Shown here: positions 15,440 through 23,477 of the stretch, one piece after another
Layout: each line of letters opens with the position of its first letter
Position numbering within the stretch: the stretch's first letter is position 1
Assembly: GCA_020831715.1 (NCBI GenBank)
Contig: JAFIGA010000294.1
Coordinates: forward strand, 1-49,089
Direction: 5' to 3'
Length of the DNA: 49,089 nucleotides
Source of the DNA: Leptospira sp.
GTDB lineage: Bacteria; Spirochaetota; Leptospiria; Leptospirales; Leptospiraceae
The notes under the pieces: generated by a model
Told to the model about the DNA's origin: nothing
Database searches by the model: none
The model's input: the letters and a program-made list of their open reading frames with translations, nothing else
Translations under genes and position numbers: made by a program

Positions 15440-18400
15440 ATGTCCCATGTTTCCATTGCAGGTATCAAAGTTCCCTTGCACCAAGGCGGGAATGCATCCC
15501 TTATCTTTCCCTCTGATCTGGTTGAGACGGATGCGACACGTTTGGCACTCCAAAATATTCTCTATCCCATGCTCGAAGGACGTCCGGTTCTCTTGGTGGG
15601 AGACGCAGGTGTGGGAAAAAACGCTCTAATTTATTATATCAATTCCAAAATCCAAAAGCCCACTCTCAGATTTAGTTTAAACGAGGATACTTTGCCTGAG
15701 GACTTGATCGGTTCCTACCGAGTTCTCTTGGATGGGCAAGGATTTGAATGGGCTGATGGACCACTGACAAGAGCGCTTAGGGAAAATTCGTCCTTCGTTG
15801 CAGACGAAATGAATCTTGCCACACCCCATATCTTAAAAAGATTTTCTTCGGTTTATGAATCCAGCTTTTTGGATCTATTGGAAGGTGGGGGCGAAAGAGT
15901 GAAGGGAGGGGCAGGTTTTCATTTTGTGGGAACTCAGAATCCATCAGAAGGCTTCGAAGGAAGAAAGCCACTGCCTTTTGACATCACCAAACATTTTTCT
16001 GTTGTTTTCATAGATCCTCATACACCGGATGAGATTCTTTTCATCCTCTCGAAAATCTATCCGAACTTAGGCGAAGATTTTCTGAAACGTGCGATTCGCA
16101 CTACCATTGAAATCGAAAAGATGGTCAAGCTGGGCGAGATTGGAAGAGGAGACTTGGAAAAGTATCATTTCAATATCCGTGTTCTGAAAAAACTTTGCTC
16201 GCGAGTATTGCATTTTGGTAAAAATGATGAAGTCGTATTCATTCGAGAAGTCAACAATCTCTACAAAGAACCCTTCCGTAAAGAAGAAGACAGACAAAAG
16301 GTTATAGCCCTCATCCAAGAAGAATGGGGATCATTAGATAAAACTACAGCACAAGTAAAACTTCAGATCCGCGAAGGCTCCCTTCTCTGCAACGATAAGA
16401 TTCTCACACTTGAAGATGAGAATAAAGCGAAAAGTTTACTAACCACCTTTCCCTTACCTGAACCCATTCTTGGTTTCATGGAAAAAATTATCACCAGCTA
16501 TCAGAACCGAGAAAATGTTCTTATTGAATACAGAGATGACCAAGATCCACAAGTATTCTTTCCATTGATTACAGAAATCATGGGAACCGATGTTGCTTTG
16601 GTATCTCTTTCGAAAGGGGTGCATACCTCCGATATCGTTGGTTCTCTCAAGCCTGTGGGAAAAAATGAAGTCAACTGGACGGATGGTCCGCTCACTAGAG
16701 GAATTCGAAATGGTTCTATGATCTGCATTACCGGTTTGGAATCGGCTGGTGCGGAACTTGTGGAAAAAATGAACATGCTAACTGATGATGCAAGATCTCT
16801 GGCACTTCCTCCGGAGTCCGGAACGATTGTTCCCATTGCACTCAAGGACACCTCTCGTGTGATTGCTTTCAAATCATTTCGTCATTCTAAATCATCTCCT
16901 ACAATCTCTCGAGCATTTAGAAACCGTTTTACTCCCATACTTTTTCCCGAGTTAGAAGATATTTCTACACTGAAAGAGTTGCTTTCTTTCTATCTACCGG
17001 AAGAATTTTTGCCGGAGTCTATGGCAAGGTTTCACTTGAAACTCAAAGACCTAGCCCATAAGCGAACAATTGGTTCGGCAAATTTGGTTCCCTATGCATT
17101 TGGTGTATCCAACTTGCTTCGCTGGAAGGATCATATACTCCATTACAATGATAAAGATATTAAGTCTGTAGCTCTCCGAGGTGGAAAGATCGCCTACACC
17201 AATCAGATTGCCGATCCCAAGGAAAGGCAAGAGTTGGAAAAAATCTTGGACTACACTTTACAAGGAATCGAGTCGGTAAGTTCACTCTTCGAGAAAATCG
17301 AAGAGAAAAAAAAAACTTTTACGACCCCCACTGATATAGAAAAGAAACGTTGGTGGGATCCGGAACTCCACAAAAGAGATCCACTTACCGGTAAGGCAAA
17401 ACGATTGAATTCCGGTGATCCCTTAAAAAGAGGAATCGAAATCAATACTCCCGAGACAGGTGGCAATACCAAAGAGGGACCTGACGCTTGGTATGGCAAA
17501 GACACTCGTGGGAATATGGGGCAAGGGGAACCCGCCGGAGGTGGGGGAGCTTGGGGTTACCGAACCGATGAACTCTATAAACAATTTTTACAAAAGCGAA
17601 GACTGCTTTGGGACTACCGAATGGTTGTATCCAAGGAAGAATTCATGGAGATATTCGGCAAGGAATTGGAAGAAGTAGAAATGAATCTGGAGAGATTGTT
17701 CGATCCGGAAGTGGATATTACTCGAATGTATCGCAATGAGGGTTCTCGAATTGATGCCAGAAGATATCTCAATTATAAAAATGGACGAGGGGATAGTCGA
17801 ATCTTCGATAAAACTCTCATTGAGAAAAATGAAGAGAAGTTAAAAGGCGTGGAAGTAGTTGTTCTTGTTAGCAAATGCCGAAGAGTATTTAATTTCGATT
17901 ATTCGGTAGCTGTTTTATCTGCGCTCCTCACAACATCCTACATTCTAAGAGACGTCGAAATTGATTTCAGTGTGCATAGCTATTCCGATTTAAAAAACTC
18001 CAAGGATAAGATCGATATTATTGCCGCTAAAAGAGTGGATCAAGAATTCGATGAGTTGGCGGAAAATGATCTATTTAACTTTTTTACACAGGGTTGGGAA
18101 GGTGATTCTATACCGGAATACCAAATCTTGGAAAACCTGGATGGTTTCTTCCAACCTGAATCCCAGACAAGAATTGTGGTGGTTCTATCTGATTTTCGTG
18201 GCCAACGTGCGAAGGCTGAAATTGAGGATGAGATTGGTGGCAGGGAATCTCAATTGCTAAGGCAAGTGGTTCGAAAAAACGAATCCAAAAATTATGTTTT
18301 CTTGGGTGTTGGTTTGGGAAGTCGCTACATAGCCGAACATATATTTCATGATTCCATTCAAATCACTTCCGAGAATTTTTATAATATGCCAAACTTAATT

Positions 18401-18454
18401 GGATCTGAATTGTCCAGGTTGATCCTAACCCACCATAGCCAAAGGATGATATAA
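15440..18454 (+). CDS. Midasin-like protein with two AAA modules and a degenerate VWA domain
   Basis: The 1004 aa contain a first AAA_5/MoxR module with Walker A GDAGVGKN (K60) and Walker B FVADEMN (D122, E123). A second module (about 340-500) keeps the fold's WTDGPLTRGIRNGS and RAFRNRF segments but has no P-loop, so it is probably ATP-inactive. A Gly-rich linker (about 680-705) leads to a C-terminal VWA-like region. SRIDARRYLNYKNGRGDSRI before it recalls the segment ahead of the midasin MIDAS domain. The MIDAS motif D-x-S-x-S is absent; the strand reads VVVLVSKCRRV. MoxR-VWA systems remodel or load metal into partner proteins; the partner here is unknown. It leads a five-gene operon with smpB 14 bp downstream. 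Confidence 0.8.
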   Translation: MSHVSIAGIKVPLHQGGNASLIFPSDLVETDATRLALQNILYPMLEGRPVLLVGDAGVGKNALIYYINSKIQKPTLRFSLNEDTLPEDLIGSYRVLLDGQGFEWADGPLTRALRENSSFVADEMNLATPHILKRFSSVYESSFLDLLEGGGERVKGGAGFHFVGTQNPSEGFEGRKPLPFDITKHFSVVFIDPHTPDEILFILSKIYPNLGEDFLKRAIRTTIEIEKMVKLGEIGRGDLEKYHFNIRVLKKLCSRVLHFGKNDEVVFIREVNNLYKEPFRKEEDRQKVIALIQEEWGSLDKTTAQVKLQIREGSLLCNDKILTLEDENKAKSLLTTFPLPEPILGFMEKIITSYQNRENVLIEYRDDQDPQVFFPLITEIMGTDVALVSLSKGVHTSDIVGSLKPVGKNEVNWTDGPLTRGIRNGSMICITGLESAGAELVEKMNMLTDDARSLALPPESGTIVPIALKDTSRVIAFKSFRHSKSSPTISRAFRNRFTPILFPELEDISTLKELLSFYLPEEFLPESMARFHLKLKDLAHKRTIGSANLVPYAFGVSNLLRWKDHILHYNDKDIKSVALRGGKIAYTNQIADPKERQELEKILDYTLQGIESVSSLFEKIEEKKKTFTTPTDIEKKRWWDPELHKRDPLTGKAKRLNSGDPLKRGIEINTPETGGNTKEGPDAWYGKDTRGNMGQGEPAGGGGAWGYRTDELYKQFLQKRRLLWDYRMVVSKEEFMEIFGKELEEVEMNLERLFDPEVDITRMYRNEGSRIDARRYLNYKNGRGDSRIFDKTLIEKNEEKLKGVEVVVLVSKCRRVFNFDYSVAVLSALLTTSYILRDVEIDFSVHSYSDLKNSKDKIDIIAAKRVDQEFDELAENDLFNFFTQGWEGDSIPEYQILENLDGFFQPESQTRIVVVLSDFRGQRAKAEIEDEIGGRESQLLRQVVRKNESKNYVFLGVGLGSRYIAEHIFHDSIQITSENFYNMPNLIGSELSRLILTHHSQRMI

Positions 18455-18467
18455 TTGTAGGTAGTAT

Positions 18468-18953
18468 ATGGGTAAAAAGAAAGACGATAAACCAAAATCC
18501 AATGAAGCTTTAGTCAATAAAAAAGCAAAATTCAATTACGAACTGGGCGAATTCTTCGAAGCAGGAGTGGTTCTCACCGGTAGTGAAGTAAAATCTCTTC
18601 GTGAAAGAAAGGGAAATCTAACCGATGGATTCGCCAAAGTAAAAAAGGGTGAGGTGTATTTGGAGAATTTCCAAATACCTGCTTATAAAAATAAGGGTTA
18701 TGCCGAACACATTGACCTGAGACCCAGAAAATTACTGCTTCATAAAAAAGAAATTGCCAGAATGGAAAAGGCAGTGAAAGAAAAAGGATTGGTCTTGGTC
18801 GCTGTGAAATGCTATTTTAAAGACAATAAATACTTCAAAGTTCAGATTTCCCTTGCCAAACCCAAAAAACTACACGATAAGAGAGACGATCTCCAAAAAA
18901 AGGATGCCAAGATTGAAATAGATCGGGCGATGAAAGCTAGGTTAAGAACATGA
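18468..18953 (+). CDS. smpB: SsrA-binding protein SmpB
   Basis: SmpB binds tmRNA and takes it to stalled ribosomes for trans-translation. The 161 aa include [27 protein letters not shown], the segment [17 protein letters not shown], and a basic C-terminal tail ending [10 protein letters not shown]. The N-terminal lysine-rich extension is short. The stop overlaps the der start by four bases (ATGA). No tmRNA gene is visible in the window. Confidence 0.96.
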   Translation: MGKKKDDKPKSNEALVNKKAKFNYELGEFFEAGVVLTGSEVKSLRERKGNLTDGFAKVKKGEVYLENFQIPAYKNKGYAEHIDLRPRKLLLHKKEIARMEKAVKEKGLVLVAVKCYFKDNKYFKVQISLAKPKKLHDKRDDLQKKDAKIEIDRAMKARLRT

Positions 18954-20296
18954 AAAAGCCCCCTATTGTAACCATTGTTGGTAGACAGAATGTTGGAAAG
19001 TCCACTCTTTACAACCGGTTAGCCGGTAAGTCGGGAAGATCCATAACAGAAGACACTCCCGGAGTCACACGAGATGTATTGGAAACAAGAGTCGAAAGAG
19101 AAGAATTGGAATGTCCCATTCTACTCCGAGATACTCCCGGTCTCGATATCGAAAACTTGGACGAAATGAACCGATCCATATTGGAAGTGAGTTTTGCTCA
19201 TTTGCAAGAAAGTGATCTCATCATCCATGTCATTGATAGAAAAGATGTAAGAGACTATGATTTTCAATTGCTGGAAAGATTTCGAAAGGATCCCAAGATA
19301 TCAACTATTCCCATACTGTTTGTAGCGAACAAAGTGGACTCTGAAAAAGATGAAATTGACATGGAAGAATTGTATCGTATAGGAATCACAGAACCGGTTC
19401 CGGTATCTGCTCTGGGAAAAAGAAACATAGGTCTTGTCTTCGATAAAATAAATTTCATGCTTCCCAATAAGGGAAGAGCGGAAAATATCCAAGTCGATCT
19501 AAAGCTTTCTATAGTGGGAAAACCCAACTCAGGAAAGTCTTCACTATTGAACGCAATACTTGGATACAAACGTGCAGTTGTTAGTGAAATAGCCGGAACT
19601 ACCAGAGATTCTTTGAATGCATACTTCCAATACAAGGAGAGACTTGCCGAAATCACAGATACAGCGGGTATCCGAAAAAAATCCCGAACAGCAGAGAGTT
19701 TGGAATTCTATTCCTATAAGAGAACTCTTAAGGCTATGGAAGAGGCTAATATTGTAGTCTTTTTATTGGATGCTACCAAGGGTGTGGGTGAGTATGATAA
19801 AAAGATTTTTGCTTACTTGGAAAAAACAGGTAAACCGGTAGTGATTGTCTTCAACAAATGGGATCTGATTCCTGATAAGACAGATAAGACTCTGAAAGAA
19901 TTTCGTGAAAACGTGATTGGTAGATTTCCCGCCATGAAAAATAAACCCATGCTCACTGCAAGTGCGGTTACCAGACAGAGAGTGAGTCAGGTTTTGGACC
20001 GTGTCTGGGCAATGCATGACAAGACAAAAATTCGTATTACCACAGGGGAACTCAATCGTAAGATCAAAGAATGGCTTGCTGATGGACGTGTTAATCAAGT
20101 ATCGAAACGTCCCTTAAAAGTGAAATATGCAACCCAGATTTCTTCTTTACCATTTCATGTTGTATTTTTTGTTAATAGTAGAGAATTATTCACACCCAAT
20201 ATTCTAAGTTTTTTTAAAAAGAAATTCGATACGGATTATGATTTGGGTGGAATTCCTGTAAGAATTGAAATAAGGGACAATGAAACGAAAAAGTAG
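18950..20296 (+). CDS. der: GTPase Der (EngA)
   Basis: Der is an essential double GTPase of 50S ribosome assembly. Both G domains are complete: domain 1 has [13 protein letters not shown] and NKVD, and domain 2 has [13 protein letters not shown] and NKWD. A C-terminal KH-like domain ends with [12 protein letters not shown]. Its 448 aa are normal for the family. The start overlaps smpB and plsY follows nine bases later, so the three are co-expressed. Confidence 0.96.
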   Translation: MKKPPIVTIVGRQNVGKSTLYNRLAGKSGRSITEDTPGVTRDVLETRVEREELECPILLRDTPGLDIENLDEMNRSILEVSFAHLQESDLIIHVIDRKDVRDYDFQLLERFRKDPKISTIPILFVANKVDSEKDEIDMEELYRIGITEPVPVSALGKRNIGLVFDKINFMLPNKGRAENIQVDLKLSIVGKPNSGKSSLLNAILGYKRAVVSEIAGTTRDSLNAYFQYKERLAEITDTAGIRKKSRTAESLEFYSYKRTLKAMEEANIVVFLLDATKGVGEYDKKIFAYLEKTGKPVVIVFNKWDLIPDKTDKTLKEFRENVIGRFPAMKNKPMLTASAVTRQRVSQVLDRVWAMHDKTKIRITTGELNRKIKEWLADGRVNQVSKRPLKVKYATQISSLPFHVVFFVNSRELFTPNILSFFKKKFDTDYDLGGIPVRIEIRDNETKK

Positions 20297-20304
20297 GTAG
20301 TTGA

Positions 20305-20934
20305 ATGAATTGGATGTTAGTATTTTTGGCTATATTTTCATTTGGAATTGGATCGATTCCATTCGGATTTATAGTGGCAAAAGCATTTAAGAACATAGAT
20401 ATACGCGAATTTGGAAGTAAGAATATTGGAGCGACCAATGTAGGTCGTGTTATTGGTTGGAAGTATGGTTTTCTTGTCTTGGTATTGGATGCTTTGAAGG
20501 GTATCATTCCTGTAATCATTGCTCGTTTTTTCTATCATGAATTCCATGAATTGGACTCCATGAATCTTTCCCTCATCATGGGAGGATTTGCTATATTGGG
20601 TCATGTCTATACACCTTTTTTGAGATTCAAAGGTGGTAAAGGGGTCGCTACAGCTTTGGGAGTGTGTCTATCCTTGGTGCCGGTTACAACGGCAGGTGCT
20701 ATCGTTATTTTTTTTATTGTATATAAATTTTCAGGATATGTATCCTTGGGATCAATCATTGCATCCATTTCTATGCCGGGATTTTATTATGGTTTTAGCT
20801 ATATTGGTTTAAATAAAAATTTTTCCGGATCTATGTTTTGGGTATTGGTGGTTATTGCAATTCTAATTCTTATATCGCACAAAGATAATTTAATACGCAT
20901 ATACCAAGGGAAGGAACTGGGAGCTACTAAATGA
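20305..20934 (+). CDS. plsY: Acyl-phosphate:glycerol-3-phosphate acyltransferase PlsY
   Basis: PlsY transfers an acyl group from acyl-phosphate to glycerol-3-phosphate, the first step of phospholipid synthesis. The 209 aa form about five to six membrane segments. Conserved loops are visible: SIPFGFIVAK, GSKNIGATNVGR, and LRFKGGKGVATALG. A pairing with der is common. The family and function are clear. Confidence 0.95.
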   Translation: MNWMLVFLAIFSFGIGSIPFGFIVAKAFKNIDIREFGSKNIGATNVGRVIGWKYGFLVLVLDALKGIIPVIIARFFYHEFHELDSMNLSLIMGGFAILGHVYTPFLRFKGGKGVATALGVCLSLVPVTTAGAIVIFFIVYKFSGYVSLGSIIASISMPGFYYGFSYIGLNKNFSGSMFWVLVVIAILILISHKDNLIRIYQGKELGATK

Positions 20935-20944
20935 AGGCAGTCCC

Positions 20945-21574
20945 ATGAAGTTAGATAAGAATTCGGTAGTAGCTAGAACCGAAAAAATCTATCTAGTTTC
21001 CAAGTTTTTGGATCAGAATCCCAATTTAGAAATCCAAGATTTATACAAATGGTTGTATTATGGAGAATTTGGTTATGAAGAACAGAATGCATTTCTTCGA
21101 GCAAAGAAAAATATTCCAAAACTTCAGCAGTTGATAGATGAAATTGAAATTGAGCGAGATAACAATATTCGACCGGATGTTGTTTGGAAACCAGCGGGAT
21201 GTTCCCACCGATTTGTGATTGTTTATGTAACACCATATTTTGAAAAAGAATGCCCACTGGTTCGTTTGGTTAACTTAATGGAAAGATCTTCTGCCTTTTC
21301 GGGTTCCAGAATGCAATTTAAATTGGATTGGGGTATAATAAAAGAATATGTTTTATCTATGAACGAAAATTGGTCCAAAGATGATTTCTACCAATTCGAA
21401 GATAGGATAGGATTTCACCAGCTCCCGATTTTAAGTTTTTCGGATGTATTTCTAGAACAACATCCTTATAAGTATAGAATTATCAGTCAGAAATTATTTT
21501 TTGAATACTTTCCAGAGTTTTACGAAGAAAATGTTTTATCTCCTCCCAAAAGATCGGATCCCAGCATTGGGTAA
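20945..21574 (+). CDS. Conserved-looking hypothetical protein, 209 aa
   Basis: I do not recognise the family. The soluble protein has no signal or membrane segment, an N-terminal helical region rich in charged residues (about 1-75), then a segment with VVWKPAGCSHRFVIVYVTPYFEKECP that looks like alternating strands, and a C-terminal part rich in Phe and Tyr. It is the last gene of the operon, 11 bp after plsY, and its 3' end overlaps the convergent DUF115 gene by 55 bp. The operon position suggests steady, housekeeping-level expression only. Confidence 0.65.
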   Translation: MKLDKNSVVARTEKIYLVSKFLDQNPNLEIQDLYKWLYYGEFGYEEQNAFLRAKKNIPKLQQLIDEIEIERDNNIRPDVVWKPAGCSHRFVIVYVTPYFEKECPLVRLVNLMERSSAFSGSRMQFKLDWGIIKEYVLSMNENWSKDDFYQFEDRIGFHQLPILSFSDVFLEQHPYKYRIISQKLFFEYFPEFYEENVLSPPKRSDPSIG

Positions 21575-23358
21575 ATTTTTCGTTTTAATTTCTTTATTTC
21601 TTTTTCAATAGAATCTATAAATAATTTTTTCTTTCGATCTTCATCCAATTGATCTCTATGCCTTCCCACATAAACTTCTGTTTTTCTATAAATCTTTTTT
21701 AGATACAACCGCTCTTGAAACCATTTTCCAATTTCTTCCCTATAAAATTCGCTCTCCCTCCATGACATAAGAGACTCCAGGCAATTTTTAATATCATCAT
21801 AAATTTTCCGGGAAGCTAAATCTTCCAATGATTGTTCGCTTGAATGATTCGGTTTCCAAGGAGGAAGATTTTTCCATGGTGCATTGTGTTCTTTATATCC
21901 TTCAATGCGAGACCAAGCATCCTCGGGGTTTATATTCTTCATTCCTTCAATAAAAGCTCCATTTGTTCCTATATTTATCAATTCAAAATCATTCAATGAT
22001 CGAGTGCATTCTTCGAACCAGGATCGATATAGATCCAACACATAATCCGTAAGAACTTCGCCACCATTTATACTTTTTACATAGCGAGTATCTCGCTTTC
22101 GAACTACAACTTCATTGATTTTTTCCAGACTCATTCTTCGGTTTATGAGTCCCAACCATTTTTCATTGTGATGTGTTCCTGTTGAATGAATTTCTCTACC
22201 TGTATAGGCGAGGTCTTGACCCATGAAATAAATTTCTTGAACTCCCATAAATCGAAGTGCGTCAAATGCCGTTGTTGCAACTGAACCCCCCGACTGAATA
22301 TCTCCCAATTCACCTATCCATTCATCGGCGAATTCTCCTCCGGCTGTAACTTCACGAATCATACCTCCTTCCGGAGAATGAATGAATTTTGCCGTGGTGC
22401 TAAATACGGTAGATAAAGGATTTAATGTATCAATCAAATACGGTGAAGTTACCATATCGGCAAATAGTGGAATAGAACTCATATCTTCACCCAGGAAATG
22501 AAACAAACTATTCATTTGTGCATCCAGAGTATATACAGCATCCGGTGTGATTCCTGATTTCAATAAAACCTTCATCGAAGTATCACATGACATGATAAAC
22601 ATTTTATCTTTCATTTTTTTTAACAATGGAATCTGGGATCGTAAGCTGGGTCCTGCAGATACCAAAACAGCGGGCGTTCCTTCCAAAATATTGTAGAGTT
22701 TAACTATCTTGTAAGAATTCTTTCTCTTTTGAAAATGAATTGTGTTTCTTATTATATTGGAAATCCATAATGACTCGAATTCGAATTTAGTAAGAAGATC
22801 GCTCATTTTGGAAGAAAAAAGCATTTTTAAGCGATTTTCAATTTCCATATAAAATTCAGAATTCAATTGAATGCTAGCCGGGTTTTTATAAATACGAATT
22901 CCGGACATTCTTTCGATGCTAAGTCCATCCATATAATTCCAAAGCAATTGAATGAATTCTTCTCCGGCGAATATATGTTTGCCGGGAAGTATTGCGAATG
23001 CTTCTAAATTAGAATTCCATAAACAAGGAATAATTTTCTCATCTAAATCAATTGCTAAAACAACTTGATTGTCTACAGATTGATTTGTTAAAATGTCGAT
23101 AAGGCAAGGATTGCCTAATCCGAGCAGTATAATCAAATCTCGATCCTTGGGAGGGGAGGATTCTATAATTCGTTGGGCTTGTTTTTTGGGATCATAGTTG
23201 CTAGCAAGTGATTTGCCTTCCAATGAGACATAACTATCACCTGTGCGAGCAGTTTCTAGCTTATATGAGACATAATCGGAAGATTCCAAGAAATATTTTT
23301 TCAAATATGGCTTACGTTGGAAAATTTCCGTTTGCAATCTACTCGGTATTTGAGACAT
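21520..23358 (-). CDS. DUF115 (Maf / MptE-like) protein
   Basis: The central region has the DUF115 core: AVLVSAGPSLRSQIPLLKKM, then CDTSMKVLLKSGITPDAVYTLDAQ, and the later IYFMGQDLAYTGREIHS. Known members with this core include motility-associated Maf proteins that glycosylate flagellin with nonulosonic acids, and archaeal pterin pyrophosphokinases. At 612 aa it has long N- and C-terminal extensions without clear motifs. In a spirochaete a role in flagellin or surface glycosylation is plausible but not shown; flagellar rod genes lie 5 kb away. It is divergent from smc. Confidence 0.75.
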   Translation of the reverse strand: MSQIPSRLQTEIFQRKPYLKKYFLESSDYVSYKLETARTGDSYVSLEGKSLASNYDPKKQAQRIIESSPPKDRDLIILLGLGNPCLIDILTNQSVDNQVVLAIDLDEKIIPCLWNSNLEAFAILPGKHIFAGEEFIQLLWNYMDGLSIERMSGIRIYKNPASIQLNSEFYMEIENRLKMLFSSKMSDLLTKFEFESLWISNIIRNTIHFQKRKNSYKIVKLYNILEGTPAVLVSAGPSLRSQIPLLKKMKDKMFIMSCDTSMKVLLKSGITPDAVYTLDAQMNSLFHFLGEDMSSIPLFADMVTSPYLIDTLNPLSTVFSTTAKFIHSPEGGMIREVTAGGEFADEWIGELGDIQSGGSVATTAFDALRFMGVQEIYFMGQDLAYTGREIHSTGTHHNEKWLGLINRRMSLEKINEVVVRKRDTRYVKSINGGEVLTDYVLDLYRSWFEECTRSLNDFELINIGTNGAFIEGMKNINPEDAWSRIEGYKEHNAPWKNLPPWKPNHSSEQSLEDLASRKIYDDIKNCLESLMSWRESEFYREEIGKWFQERLYLKKIYRKTEVYVGRHRDQLDEDRKKKLFIDSIEKEIKKLKRKIYPMLGSDLLGGDKTFSS

Positions 23359-23477
23359 AATACTATAAAGCTTAATCTAATTGAGGCAAAATATTAGTCA
23401 AGAGGGAATTCCCTACTGTGGCGTTATCATTAGCTAAGTGATATAAATCGAGAATAGTTAAAAATAAAGAGAAATCT

